Of a stretch of 64,000 nt of DNA, positions 27,445 through 36,123 are shown in pieces (within the stretch, counting starts at the first letter, position 1; each line of letters starts with the position of its first letter). This DNA is from an uncultured Eubacteriales bacterium (GTDB lineage: Bacteria; Bacillota; Clostridia; Lachnospirales; Lachnospiraceae). The translations under genes were made by a program, and so were the position numbers. The notes beneath the pieces were generated by a model. That model made no database searches, was not told the DNA's origin, and saw nothing but the letters and a program-made list of their open reading frames with translations. The DNA lies in NCBI GenBank assembly GCA_949283695.1, contig CASDTX010000015.1:59862-123861 (forward strand), written 5' to 3'.

Positions 27445-28377
27445 TCATTTCTGCGAGGCTGATCCGGACAGTTCCTCTCCACTATACACGCCGCAGACCA
27501 CACGGTCAAGCCCCGCCAGATCCTTTTTCACCCGGATCCCGGTATAGCCTGCCTTCTGCATGATGCCGCAGACGTCCTCTGCCTGGTCATACCCGATCTC
27601 AAAGAGCAGATGCCCGCCCGGCACCAGATATGCTCCTGCCTCGTCTGTGATCCTGCGGTAGAAATACAGCCCGTCCGCTCCGCCGTCCAGCGCCTCTCTG
27701 GGATCATGAATCCGGACCTCCTCCTGAAGCTTCTCGATCTCTGCGCTTCGGATATAGGGGGGATTGGAGAGAATCATCTGGAACTTGCCCTCCACATGCT
27801 CGAACAAGTCCCCCTGTACAAACTCCGCCCGGATCCCCAGCATGCCGGCATTCCCGGCCGCCGTTTCCAGCGCCTTCGCCGAGAGATCTGCCCCGACGCC
27901 TTCCGGCGCGGCTCCATTTCCCTTCGTCCCGGCATAATGAAGCACACTCAGCAGAATGCATCCGGAACCTGTGCACAGATCCAGGATCCGCCCGCCGCCG
28001 CTGCAGGCTCTCCACGGCCCGCTCCCGCTCTCTTCCTTCAGCAGGTTCAGAGCCTCTTCCACCAGAGTCTCCGTGTCCTGCCGGGGGATGAGCACGTCTT
28101 CACTTACCCGGAAGGGAAGTCCCATGAACTCCTGTATGCCGGTGATGTGCTGCAGAGGGACCCTTTCCGCGCGCCTGGTAATTGCACGCGCATACTCCTT
28201 CTGCCAGTCAGAAGTCATCTTCCGGTCCGGATCTGCGTAGAAGGAAGCCCGGCTGATGCCGGTCACATATTCCAGCAAGTACCACGCATCCAGGCCGGCC
28301 TCAGGCACCCCGGCAGCCTCCAGCTGTCTCCGTCCCTCCGCATAAGCGTCCCAGATACGGACCGTTCCCGCCGTCAC
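27445..28377 (-). CDS. prmC: Peptide chain release factor N5-glutamine methyltransferase
   Basis: This is a 310-residue SAM-dependent methyltransferase (HemK) that modifies the GGQ glutamine of release factors. The N-terminal helical domain is followed by a Rossmann fold with ILDLCTGSGCILLSVLHYAG and the catalytic NPPY in MILSNPPYIRS. A GTG start at 28377 overlaps the DUF1385 stop as GTGA, so the two are translationally coupled. It is some 25 residues longer than the E. coli enzyme, including a Gly/Ser-rich insertion before the SAM motif (EESGSGPWRACSGGG). Confidence 0.95.
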   Translation of the reverse strand: MTAGTVRIWDAYAEGRRQLEAAGVPEAGLDAWYLLEYVTGISRASFYADPDRKMTSDWQKEYARAITRRAERVPLQHITGIQEFMGLPFRVSEDVLIPRQDTETLVEEALNLLKEESGSGPWRACSGGGRILDLCTGSGCILLSVLHYAGTKGNGAAPEGVGADLSAKALETAAGNAGMLGIRAEFVQGDLFEHVEGKFQMILSNPPYIRSAEIEKLQEEVRIHDPREALDGGADGLYFYRRITDEAGAYLVPGGHLLFEIGYDQAEDVCGIMQKAGYTGIRVKKDLAGLDRVVCGVYSGEELSGSASQK

Positions 28378-29288
28378 AGGTTCTCCCTCTGCCAGGTCCG
28401 CCAGTCAAACACTTCCTCCACCGCGCGGATCCCGACTTCAATCATGCTGTCGTCCGGTTCTTTCGTCGTCATATTCTGCACCCACAGTCCTGGCTTGCTC
28501 AGCAGATTAATCAGCACATGATCGCTGTTCCCTGCCAGCCGGATGATCTCATAAGACACCCCCGCGATCAGGGGCAGGAGTGCAATCCGCAGGAGGACCC
28601 GCAGGATCTGAGATTCTGCTGTAATAAAGAAACAGAAAATAATACTCACAATCATCACAAAGAACAGGAAACTGGTTCCGCAGCGCTTATGCTGTTTGGA
28701 ACTTCTGCGCACATTCTCTACGTTTAGTTCCAGCCCGTTCTCAATGCAGTTGATGCACTTATGTTCTGCTCCATGATACATAAACGTTCTTTTGATATCC
28801 TCTGTCCTGGAAATGAGGAAAATATAGAGGAGAAAAATCACCAGACGAATCACACCCTCAAATACGGTCATCACTGCCCGCGACTGGGTATGCCGTGCCG
28901 CCAATCCGCTCAGGACATAGGGCAAGACCATAAAAAGCGCCGCCGCAATGATCACGGCAAGAACCACCGTCAGATTCATAAAGATCTTGTCCTTCTTCTC
29001 CTGTTTCTCAGCTTCTTCCTTTGTCAGCACTTCTCCTTCTTCTTCCTCAAAGAAATTCGCGGAATACATCAGCGTTTTCATGCCCAGCACCATGGAGTCC
29101 ACAAAGTTAAAGATTCCCCGGATGAACGGGATCTTAAGCGGCGTCTCCCAGGGGATCACGCTGTGATAATCCTGAACATCCACAACGATCTCCCCGCTGC
29201 TTTTGCGCACTGCCACTGAGTACTTCTCTTCGTTTTTCATCATGATGCCTTCCAGGACCGCCTGTCCGCCTATTTTTGATGATTTCAT
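28374..29288 (-). CDS. DUF1385 membrane protein
   Basis: This 304-residue membrane protein of the DUF1385 family (YqhQ-like) begins with the conserved SSKIGGQAVLEGIMMKNEEKYSVAVRK. It has helices near residues 100-120 and 140-165 and further ones after residue 205, and the conserved MYHGAEHKCINCIE with His/Cys residues that could bind a metal. No biochemical role is known to me. It is regularly encoded with rpmE, prmC and prfA in Firmicutes, as here. Its 3' end overlaps prmC by 4 bases. Confidence 0.92.
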   Translation of the reverse strand: MKSSKIGGQAVLEGIMMKNEEKYSVAVRKSSGEIVVDVQDYHSVIPWETPLKIPFIRGIFNFVDSMVLGMKTLMYSANFFEEEEGEVLTKEEAEKQEKKDKIFMNLTVVLAVIIAAALFMVLPYVLSGLAARHTQSRAVMTVFEGVIRLVIFLLYIFLISRTEDIKRTFMYHGAEHKCINCIENGLELNVENVRRSSKQHKRCGTSFLFFVMIVSIIFCFFITAESQILRVLLRIALLPLIAGVSYEIIRLAGNSDHVLINLLSKPGLWVQNMTTKEPDDSMIEVGIRAVEEVFDWRTWQRENL

Positions 29289-29325
29289 ACTGCCTCCTGG
29301 TTCTCTCTTCTGCCTGTCATAACGG

Positions 29326-29356
29326 ATGCCTGGCCCTCACAGGAAAGGCCAGGCAT
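29326..29356. other. Perfect hairpin between rpmE and DUF1385
   Basis: ATGCCTGGCC and GGCCAGGCAT flank an 11-base loop. No T-run follows on either strand. It lies between the rpmE terminator and the DUF1385 start and would form in the DUF1385 leader if transcription reads through. Confidence 0.4.
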
Positions 29357-29377
29357 CTGTTTATGTTCCTCTTACAG

Positions 29378-29414
29378 AAAGAGGCTGAGATGCTCCCACC
29401 TCAGCCTGCTCTTT
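29378..29414 (-). terminator. Rho-independent terminator of rpmE
   Basis: On the minus strand AAAGAG-ca-GGCTGAG pairs with CTCAGCC-TCTTT across a short loop, right after the rpmE stop, followed by CTGTAAGAGG. The stem is good, the U-tract modest. Confidence 0.6.
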
Positions 29415-29420
29415 GTATTC

Positions 29421-29621
29421 TTATTTAATACCATATTTCTTGTTGAACTTGTCAACGCGGCCGCGTGCCTGTGCTGCCTTCTGCTGTCCTGTATAGAACG
29501 GATGGCATTTGGAGCAGATTTCAACGTGGATGTTCTCCTTTGTAGAACCTGTTACAAATGTGTTTCCACAGTTGCAGGTCACTGTTGCCTGATGATATTT
29601 CGGATGGATTCCTTCGCGCAT
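29421..29621 (-). CDS. rpmE: 50S ribosomal protein L31, zinc-binding form
   Basis: This is a 66-residue L31 with the cysteine-containing zinc motif: CNCGN and, downstream, [10 protein letters not shown], then [19 protein letters not shown]. It is the C+ (zinc) version rather than the cysteine-free paralogue, so it may serve as a zinc store. ATG at 29621 follows AGAGGTGA; a GTG nine bases earlier is less likely. It has its own promoter (29675-29703) and terminator. Confidence 0.97.
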   Translation of the reverse strand: MREGIHPKYHQATVTCNCGNTFVTGSTKENIHVEICSKCHPFYTGQQKAAQARGRVDKFNKKYGIK

Positions 29622-29674
29622 GATTTTCACCTCTCTATTTAAAATTATTAATTTAATCTCTAAACAGCTTTCTC

Positions 29675-29703
29675 ATTGTAGCATAAGATAGTTTCAATTG
29701 CAA
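29675..29703 (-). promoter_or_regulatory. Sigma-A promoter of rpmE
   Basis: On the minus strand TTGCAA, a 17-base spacer and TACAAT lie about 55 bases upstream of the rpmE start. Both boxes are close to consensus. Confidence 0.7.
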
Positions 29704-29710
29704 CTCTTTT

Positions 29711-31060
29711 TTAGATAAACTTCTGACGGATCACCTGGTACACCAGTTCCGCGTTGGATCTCGTTCTTGAAAACATATTCAGCAGATTATCCACTGCCTC
29801 GTCGGCCTTCATGCCGTTCATGCCGCGGCGGATGATGTAGACTGCTTCCTGCTCTTCCTTATTTAATAAGAGATCCTCTCTTCTGGTTCCGGATTTCGGG
29901 ATGTCAATGGCCGGGAACACTCTCTTTTCCTGGAGTTTCCGGTCCAGAATCAGCTCCATATTTCCGGTTCCCTTGAATTCTTCGTAAACCACATCATCCA
30001 TCTTACTTCCGGTATCCACCAGCGCGGTTGCAAGGATCGTCAGGCTTCCGCCCTCTCTCATATTTCTCGCTGCCCCGAAGAACCGCTTCGGGCTGTAGAG
30101 CGCCGCCGGGTCAAGTCCTCCGGAAAGCGTTCTTCCGGACGGCGGCACAATCAGGTTATATGCGCGGGACAGTCTTGTAATACTGTCTAAAAGGATCATG
30201 ACATCCTTGCCGTGCTCCACCAGACGTTTCGCTCTGGCGATCACCATCTCAGACACTCTCTTATGATGCTCCGGAAGCTCGTCGAACGTAGAATGAATCA
30301 CCTCAACGTTCGGACCTTCGATGGCTTCCTTAATATCCGTAACCTCCTCCGGCCGCTCATCGATCAGGAGGATCAGAAGATGCATGTGCGGTTCTGCCTT
30401 CTGAACCGAGAGGGCTACTTCCTTGAGAAGGGTCGTCTTTCCGGCTTTGGGCGGTGATACAATCATCCCGCGCTGTCCTTTCCCGATCGGAGAGACCAGA
30501 TCCATGATCCTCATCGCCGTGCTGCTGCCCGGCGTCTCCAGACGGATCCTCTGATTCGGGAAAATGGGCGTAAGATCTTCGAAGTTCTTGCGCTTCATGG
30601 CCTCTGCCGGACGCATCCCGTTAATCGTGGACACATACAAAAGGGCACTGAATTTCTCTCCCTGATTTTTCACTCTTGTATTTCCGATCAGGATATCCCC
30701 GGTCTTTAAGCCGAACCTGCGGATCTGGGCCGGAGATACATACACGTCATTTTCCCCGGGCAGATAATTATCGCTTCGGATAAATCCGAATCCATCCTGC
30801 ATCACTTCCAGGATTCCGTTGGCCGTATGTCCGCTGTCCAGCTGCTCGATATCTGTCTCTGCTTTCTTCTCCCGCAGTTCCTCTTTCACTTCTTCTTTCG
30901 CCTCTGTGGCTGCTTCCTGCTGTTCCTCTTTTTCATCAAGGGCTAACATAGCGTCAATCAGAGCACTCTTTTTGAGCGTGGAGACACCTTTCATCTTTCT
31001 CGCTTTCGCAAGGTCTTTAAGCGTTGCCAGAGGAAGTGATTCATACTTTTCTCTCGTCAT
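29711..31060 (-). CDS. rho: Transcription termination factor Rho
   Basis: This is a 449-residue hexameric RNA helicase that ends transcription. It has an N-terminal Rho_N helix bundle ([25 protein letters not shown]), a charged Glu/Lys linker at about residues 40-75, the RNA-binding cold-shock-like domain ([28 protein letters not shown]), Walker [11 protein letters not shown], Walker [14 protein letters not shown], and the Q/R loops. The charged linker is short compared with the long inserts of some anaerobes. A perfect-consensus promoter lies 170 bases upstream (31230-31258), leaving a 160-base leader with no gene; Rho is commonly autoregulated by attenuation. Confidence 0.97.
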   Translation of the reverse strand: MTREKYESLPLATLKDLAKARKMKGVSTLKKSALIDAMLALDEKEEQQEAATEAKEEVKEELREKKAETDIEQLDSGHTANGILEVMQDGFGFIRSDNYLPGENDVYVSPAQIRRFGLKTGDILIGNTRVKNQGEKFSALLYVSTINGMRPAEAMKRKNFEDLTPIFPNQRIRLETPGSSTAMRIMDLVSPIGKGQRGMIVSPPKAGKTTLLKEVALSVQKAEPHMHLLILLIDERPEEVTDIKEAIEGPNVEVIHSTFDELPEHHKRVSEMVIARAKRLVEHGKDVMILLDSITRLSRAYNLIVPPSGRTLSGGLDPAALYSPKRFFGAARNMREGGSLTILATALVDTGSKMDDVVYEEFKGTGNMELILDRKLQEKRVFPAIDIPKSGTRREDLLLNKEEQEAVYIIRRGMNGMKADEAVDNLLNMFSRTRSNAELVYQVIRQKFI

Positions 31061-31229
31061 ATCCTTTTCCTTTCATTACAAAAACAAATCTTAAAAGCTG
31101 CAAATCAAACTCACGCAGAACGCGCCTGTCCGCTTTCATCTGTATCTTTATATCTTCTGCTTATTAAATGCTTCGGGAATTTTCGTCTGAATTGACTTAA
31201 AATCGATAACGTGCATTAAATATGCGATT

Positions 31230-31258
31230 ATTATACATTTCGTCTGCGCACTTGTCAA
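31230..31258 (-). promoter_or_regulatory. Consensus sigma-A promoter of rho
   Basis: On the minus strand TTGACA, exactly 17 bases, TATAAT: a perfect consensus promoter. Its -35 box (31253-31258) overlaps the -35 box of the divergent malic enzyme promoter (31252-31257), so the two promoters cannot easily be occupied together. Confidence 0.8.
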
Positions 31259-31395
31259 GACAGGGTTGAAAGTGCTATGATGTAAACCAGTGGCGGCAGC
31301 CACGACAGGCACTCGGTGCGGCTTTGCGAATAGCGCAGGCTGAACTGCTGCGATGTGCCAGATGTAAGATAGAACGATAAAAGTGAGGTAATCAG
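31252..31395 (+). promoter_or_regulatory. Promoter and structured leader of malic enzyme
   Basis: TTGTCA (31252-31257), an 18-base spacer and TATGAT (31276-31281) form a promoter. The leader of about 110 bases then holds a run of small hairpins: GTGGC-ggca-GCCAC (31290-31303), GCAC-tcg-GTGC (31309-31319), TGCG-aatag-CGCA (31325-31337) and GCAG-N6-CTGC (31335-31348). It may be a regulatory RNA element; I do not recognise a named riboswitch. With the rho leader this explains the 335-base gap between the two start codons. Confidence 0.5.
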
Positions 31396-32544
31396 ATGTC
31401 AAACAGGGATCAAGCACTTCAGATGCATGAGGAGTGGAACGGTAAAATAGAAACAACGGCTAAGGCACGGGTGAATTCCCGGGAGGATCTGTCCATCGCC
31501 TACACCCCGGGCGTGGCGGAACCATGCAAGGTGATCGCAGAGAATCCGGAAGCAGCATACACCTATACGATGAAAGCGAACACAGTTGCTGTCGTGTCCG
31601 ACGGCAGCGCGGTTCTGGGGCTGGGCAATATCGGCGCCCTGGCTGCCATGCCGGTCATGGAGGGGAAAGCGGTTCTCTTCAAAGAGTTCGGCGGCGTCAA
31701 CGCAGTTCCGATCTGCCTCGACACCCAGGACACGGAGGAGATTATCCGCACAGTTGTCAATCTCGCTCCCGCCTTCGGAGGCATCAACCTGGAAGACATC
31801 TCTGCTCCCCGCTGCTTTGAGATAGAAACCCGGTTAAAGGAGCTGCTGGACATCCCGGTATTTCACGATGACCAGCACGGGACTGCGATCGTAGTTCTGG
31901 CCGGGATCATCAACGCTCTGAAAGTGACCGGGAAGAAGAAGGAAGACTGCCGCATTGTCGTAAACGGTGCCGGAAGTGCAGGCGTCGCCATCACGAAACT
32001 CCTTCTCACTTACGGATTTCCGCGTATTACGATGTGCGATATTAACGGCATCATCTCCAAGAATTCCGAAGGACTCAACTGGATGCAGAAGGAAATGGCA
32101 GAAGTCACCAACCTGGAAGGCCGCACCGGAACACTGACAGATGCGCTTAAAGGCGCCGACATCTTCGTAGGTGTCTCCGCCCCGGGAATTGTCTCTCAGG
32201 AGATGGTCGCATCCATGAACAATGACGCGATCCTCTTCGCCATGGCCAATCCGGTGCCGGAGATCATGCCCGATCTGGCCAAAGCCGCAGGGGCAAAGGT
32301 CGTTGGAACCGGACGTTCGGATTTCCCGAACCAGGTCAACAATGTGGTCGCCTTCCCCGGGATCTTCAAGGGCGCTCTGGAAGGCCGCGCATCCCAGATC
32401 ACGGAAGAGATGAAGCTGGCGGCAGCAGAAGCCATCGCAGGCCTGGTACCGGAAGAAGAACTGAACGAGGACAATATCCTCCCGGAGGCGTTCGACCCAA
32501 GGGTGGCAGAGACGGTCAGCCGCGCGATCAAGGAACATATCTGA
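31396..32544 (+). CDS. NAD-dependent malic enzyme
   Basis: This 382-residue malic enzyme, the short bacterial type, oxidatively decarboxylates malate to pyruvate. Signatures are SIAYTPGVAEPCKVIAENPE, the metal-binding region VFHDDQHGTAIV, the dinucleotide fold VNGAGSAGVAITKLL, and FALANP-like FAMANPVPE, with DFPNQVNNVVAFPGIFKGAL. The start follows GTGAGG. It is the first gene of a plus-strand set with the radical SAM gene, whose start overlaps its stop as TGATG. Confidence 0.95.
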   Translation: MSNRDQALQMHEEWNGKIETTAKARVNSREDLSIAYTPGVAEPCKVIAENPEAAYTYTMKANTVAVVSDGSAVLGLGNIGALAAMPVMEGKAVLFKEFGGVNAVPICLDTQDTEEIIRTVVNLAPAFGGINLEDISAPRCFEIETRLKELLDIPVFHDDQHGTAIVVLAGIINALKVTGKKKEDCRIVVNGAGSAGVAITKLLLTYGFPRITMCDINGIISKNSEGLNWMQKEMAEVTNLEGRTGTLTDALKGADIFVGVSAPGIVSQEMVASMNNDAILFAMANPVPEIMPDLAKAAGAKVVGTGRSDFPNQVNNVVAFPGIFKGALEGRASQITEEMKLAAAEAIAGLVPEEELNEDNILPEAFDPRVAETVSRAIKEHI

Positions 32545-33470
32545 TGGACCGTTGGGACGGCAGACGCTATCATTCGCTGGACTTTGAACTGAAGCATACG
32601 TTCGGTGAGAAAGTATATAAAATCACGTTAAACGGCGGCATGACCTGCCCGAACCGGGACGGAACGGCCGGGAATGGCGGCTGTATCTTCTGCAGCGCGA
32701 AAGGTTCCGGTGATTTTGCAGGGAATGCGGCGCTCTCCGTGACCGAACAGCTGCGCGCGGGGAAGGAACAGCTCCTGTCGAAACGGCCGGTGCACTCCTA
32801 CATTGCATACTTCCAGGCTTTTACCAACACTTACGGACCGGTAGAGTATCTGGAGCGGATCTTCACTGAGGCAGTGCAGGATCCGGAAGTCAAGGTTCTC
32901 TCCATCGCCACCCGTCCGGACTGTCTGGGCGAAGATGTCCTCCGCCTGTTGAGCCGGCTGAACCAGATCAAACCGGTATGGGTAGAACTGGGGCTTCAGA
33001 CCATCCATCCGGAAACCGCCCGCTTCATCCGCAGAGGGTATGAGCGCAGCGTCTTTGACGAGGCTGTGAAGAATCTGCGCCGGATCGGGATCACGGTGAT
33101 CGTCCACGTGATTCTCTTTCTCCCCGGCGAGACAGAAGAAATGATGCTTGAAACGATCGACTATCTGAATCGGTGCGACATCCAGGGGATCAAACTCCAG
33201 CTTCTGCATATCCTAAAAGGGACGGATCTGGCGCAGATCTACGCAGAGACTCCCTTTTTCGTTCCGGATCTGGAAGCGTATCTTCGGATGCTGGGAATGT
33301 GCATCGCCCGGCTGCGTCCGGATCTGGTGATCCACCGGCTGACCGGAGACGGTCCGAAGGAACTTCTCATCGCGCCTCTGTGGACCGGCGCAAAACGGAC
33401 AGTACTGAACCGTCTGCACCAATACCTCAAAGGAAATGATATATGGCAGGGAAAGGAATATTATGGCTGA
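32544..33470 (+). CDS. YhcC-type radical SAM protein (TIGR01212 family)
   Basis: This 308-residue radical SAM protein opens with the family hallmark RWDGRRYHSLDFELKHTFGEKVYKITLNGGMTCPNRDGT, followed by GGCIFCSAKGSGDF. The cluster cysteines are C-X14-C-X2-C, a spacing typical of the YhcC group rather than CX3CX2C. Function is unproven; relatives are suspected of tRNA or cofactor modification. Its ATG overlaps the malic enzyme stop by one base, implying coupled translation, though a functional link is not obvious. Confidence 0.92.
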   Translation: MDRWDGRRYHSLDFELKHTFGEKVYKITLNGGMTCPNRDGTAGNGGCIFCSAKGSGDFAGNAALSVTEQLRAGKEQLLSKRPVHSYIAYFQAFTNTYGPVEYLERIFTEAVQDPEVKVLSIATRPDCLGEDVLRLLSRLNQIKPVWVELGLQTIHPETARFIRRGYERSVFDEAVKNLRRIGITVIVHVILFLPGETEEMMLETIDYLNRCDIQGIKLQLLHILKGTDLAQIYAETPFFVPDLEAYLRMLGMCIARLRPDLVIHRLTGDGPKELLIAPLWTGAKRTVLNRLHQYLKGNDIWQGKEYYG

Positions 33471-33975
33471 AACATTTACACTCTATAAACTGATCATACT
33501 GTACATGCTGAAGAAAGTGGACTTCCCCCTCTCCACTTCCCAGATCTCGGAGTTCGTCCTGGACAAAGAATACACTTCCTATTTCCGGCTCCAGGAGGCG
33601 CTGTCTGAACTGGCTGCGTCGGGGCTGATACGGACGGAAAACACCCATAACCGCACTCTGTATCATCTGACAGAAAACGGTGCCCAGACCATCCACTATT
33701 TCGGCAATAAGATCTCGCCTGCCATCCGCAGGGATATTGATGAATTCTTGAAAGAAAAGCAGTATGATCTGAAAGAGGAAACTTCGATCAAGTCCGATTA
33801 TTATCTGACAACAAGCAAGGAATATGAAGTGCGGTGCCAGATCGTAGAAAACGGCTCCAGCCTCATCGATCTCAAACTCACCGTTCCGACCGAGAAAGAA
33901 GCGGAAGCCATTGCCAATCACTGGGATTTAAACAGCCAGGAGCTATATGCTTTAATCCTGGCGAATCTTCTGTAA
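33463..33975 (+). CDS. DUF4364 family winged-helix protein
   Basis: This is a 170-residue protein of the DUF4364 family, common in Clostridia. The N-terminal part (LYKLIILYMLKKVDFPLSTSQISEFVLDKEYTSYFRLQEALSELAASGLI) is a winged helix and suggests a DNA-binding regulator. The rest is a small mixed domain. ATG at 33463 has AAAGGAAT upstream and overlaps the radical SAM stop by 8 bases. Its 3' end overlaps the convergent rarA coding end by 24 bases. Confidence 0.87.
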   Translation: MAETFTLYKLIILYMLKKVDFPLSTSQISEFVLDKEYTSYFRLQEALSELAASGLIRTENTHNRTLYHLTENGAQTIHYFGNKISPAIRRDIDEFLKEKQYDLKEETSIKSDYYLTTSKEYEVRCQIVENGSSLIDLKLTVPTEKEAEAIANHWDLNSQELYALILANLL

Positions 33976-35268
33976 ATATTCCCTGATCTGTTTCTCATAG
34001 CCAAGCACGCCGGGTTCATAGAACCTGGCGTTTTTGATTTCATCCGGAAGATACTGCTGCTTCACATAATGCCCCGGATAATCATGGGCATACTTGTAGC
34101 CGACGCCATGTCCCAGTTTCTGAGCGCCTTTATAGTGCGCGTCCTGCAAATGGACGGGAACTGTGGTCTGATACTGCTCCACAGCCCGGTTCGCCGCAAA
34201 AATCGCATTCGATGCGGCGTTGCTCTTCGGCGCGCAGGCGATATAGGTCACCGCCTGAGACAGAATGATCTGAGCTTCCGGCATACCCACCCTCTCCGCT
34301 GCCTGGGCCGCGGAGACGGCAACCGTGATTGCCATGGGATCTGCATTCCCCACATCCTCTGAAGCACAAATCATAATCCTTCGGGAAATGAACTTCACAT
34401 CCTCCCCTGCATACAGCATTTTCGCCAGATAGTAGACCGCCGCGTCCGGGTCAGAGCCCCGCATACTTTTAATAAAGGCGGAAATGATATCATAGTGGCT
34501 GTCCCCTCTTTTATCATAATTTACCACACGTTTCTGGATACATTCGGAAGCCACATCCATGGTAATGTGGATCAGCCCGTCCGCACTGCGCTCCGTCGTC
34601 AGTACCCCAAGTTCTGCCGCGTTCAGCGCATTTCTGGCATCCCCTCCGGAGAGATCTGCCAGGAATTCTAACGCATCCTCGTCGATCCGGGCACGGAAGC
34701 TTCCCATGCCTTTCTGCTCGTCTTCCACGGCACGTCTCAGAAGGATCTTAATATCTTCCTTATCCAGCGGTTTCATCTCAAAGATACTGGAACGAGAAAG
34801 GAGCGCGCTGTTCACCTCGAAATACGGATTCTCCGTGGTGGCTCCGATCAGGATCACGGTTCCGTCCTCCACGAACGGCAGAAGATAATCCTGCTGCCCC
34901 TTATTAAACCGGTGGATCTCATCGATGAAAAGGATCGTCTTCTTCCCATACATGCCTTTCAGATCCTTTGCCGCCCGTATTACCTCTTCCATGTCTTTCT
35001 TCCCGGCCACGGTCGCGTTGATCTGCCGGAAATCTGCGCTGGTCGTGTTGGCGATCACTTTGGCCAGTGTGGTTTTCCCGGTCCCCGGCGGCCCGTAGAA
35101 GATCACAGAGCTTAGCTTATCTGCCTTAATCGCACGGTAGAGAAGCTTATCCTTCCCGATAATATGCTGCTGCCCCACAACCTCTTCCAGAGATGTGGGC
35201 CGCATCCTGGAGGCAAGCGGCGCCTCTTTCTCCTGCTCCTTTTCTCTCATATAATCAAACAGATCCAT
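33952..35268 (-). CDS. rarA: Replication-associated recombination protein A (AAA+ ATPase)
   Basis: This 438-residue MgsA/RarA/WRNIP1 family ATPase acts at stalled replication forks. It shows LASRMRPTSLEEVVGQQHIIGKDKLLYRAI, Walker A FYGPPGTGKTTLAKV, Walker B ILFIDEIHRFNKGQQDYLLP, sensor 1 LIGATTENPYFEVN and the C-terminal tetramerisation part. GGAGGAG precedes the ATG, which lies 14 bases inside tcdA, so they are coupled. Its last 24 bases are shared with the convergent DUF4364 gene. Confidence 0.95.
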   Translation of the reverse strand: MDLFDYMREKEQEKEAPLASRMRPTSLEEVVGQQHIIGKDKLLYRAIKADKLSSVIFYGPPGTGKTTLAKVIANTTSADFRQINATVAGKKDMEEVIRAAKDLKGMYGKKTILFIDEIHRFNKGQQDYLLPFVEDGTVILIGATTENPYFEVNSALLSRSSIFEMKPLDKEDIKILLRRAVEDEQKGMGSFRARIDEDALEFLADLSGGDARNALNAAELGVLTTERSADGLIHITMDVASECIQKRVVNYDKRGDSHYDIISAFIKSMRGSDPDAAVYYLAKMLYAGEDVKFISRRIMICASEDVGNADPMAITVAVSAAQAAERVGMPEAQIILSQAVTYIACAPKSNAASNAIFAANRAVEQYQTTVPVHLQDAHYKGAQKLGHGVGYKYAHDYPGHYVKQQYLPDEIKNARFYEPGVLGYEKQIREYLQKIRQD

Positions 35269-36025
35269 TGTTTCTCCTCCTGCTGTTCTCTCCCTGCTCA
35301 GTACCGTATCCTGCCAGCTCCCGGATCACTTCACCCGCGATCAGAAGCCCTGCCACCGGCGGGACGAAAGAGATGCTCCCCGGCACACTCCTGCGTGTCC
35401 CCGGATCTTCCCCGGTCTTTCTGCCCTTCACGTCCACAGGCATTTCCCTGGAATACAGTACTTTCAGATGCGGGATTCCCCGCTTCTTCAGTTCCCTTCT
35501 CATCACGCGGCAGAGCGGACACACACTGGTATCCTCCAGATCCGCGATCTTAAAGAGCTCCGGATGCAGTTTATTCCCGGTCCCCATACTGCTGATAAGC
35601 TTCAGATTCCACTGATCTGCCAGAACAGCCAGGGCAATCTTCGCACTCACTGTATCGACCGCATCGATCACATAATCCGGCTGGCCTGTCTGTTCAAAAA
35701 TCGTCTCAATATTGTCCGGCAGAACAAACTGTTCAAACGTCTCTACCCGGATCTGCGGATTGATGTCCCGGATCCGCTCTTTCATTACTTCCGTCTTATA
35801 TCTTCCAACCGTACTGTGGAACGCAATAGACTGCCGGTTAATATTCGTCAGCGACACCCGGTCATTGTCGATCAGGATCAGCCTTCCCACACCGCCGCGG
35901 GCCAGCGCCTCAATGCAGTGGGACCCTACACCGCCCACGCCGAACACCATAACCGAGGCGTTCTTCAGACGCTCGACCCCTTCTGTTCCAATCAGAAGCT
36001 CTGTTCTTGAATATTCACTGATCAT
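35255..36025 (-). CDS. tcdA: tRNA threonylcarbamoyladenosine dehydratase (TcdA/CsdL)
   Basis: This 256-residue E1-like (ThiF/MoeB) enzyme uses ATP to cyclise t6A37 in tRNA. Landmarks are RTELLIGTEGVERLKNASVMVFGVGGVGSHCIEALARGGVGRLILIDND, TNINRQ and DAVDTVSAKIAL. A CPLC pair (VCPLCRVMRREL) lies in the position expected of the family. It is coupled to rarA; the pair is often adjacent in Clostridia. Confidence 0.94.
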   Translation of the reverse strand: MISEYSRTELLIGTEGVERLKNASVMVFGVGGVGSHCIEALARGGVGRLILIDNDRVSLTNINRQSIAFHSTVGRYKTEVMKERIRDINPQIRVETFEQFVLPDNIETIFEQTGQPDYVIDAVDTVSAKIALAVLADQWNLKLISSMGTGNKLHPELFKIADLEDTSVCPLCRVMRRELKKRGIPHLKVLYSREMPVDVKGRKTGEDPGTRRSVPGSISFVPPVAGLLIAGEVIRELAGYGTEQGENSRRRNNGSV

Positions 36026-36123
36026 CGTCCTCTATCCTTTCATCCTCACGCACCGTTCCGTACACTCGTACATCGTTTCGAAAATAACTGCGCGATTGAT
36101 CCAATGATTAATCGAACGATATA

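Noticed and set aside
31282-31395. Malic enzyme leader considered as a known riboswitch
   Set aside because: No conserved core of glycine, lysine, TPP, SAM, FMN, cobalamin or THF classes is present; kept only as an unnamed structured leader.
31148-31456. 102-codon minus-strand frame between rho and malic enzyme
   Set aside because: It covers both promoters and the malic enzyme start, has no good ribosome site, and its sequence follows the promoter and leader bases.
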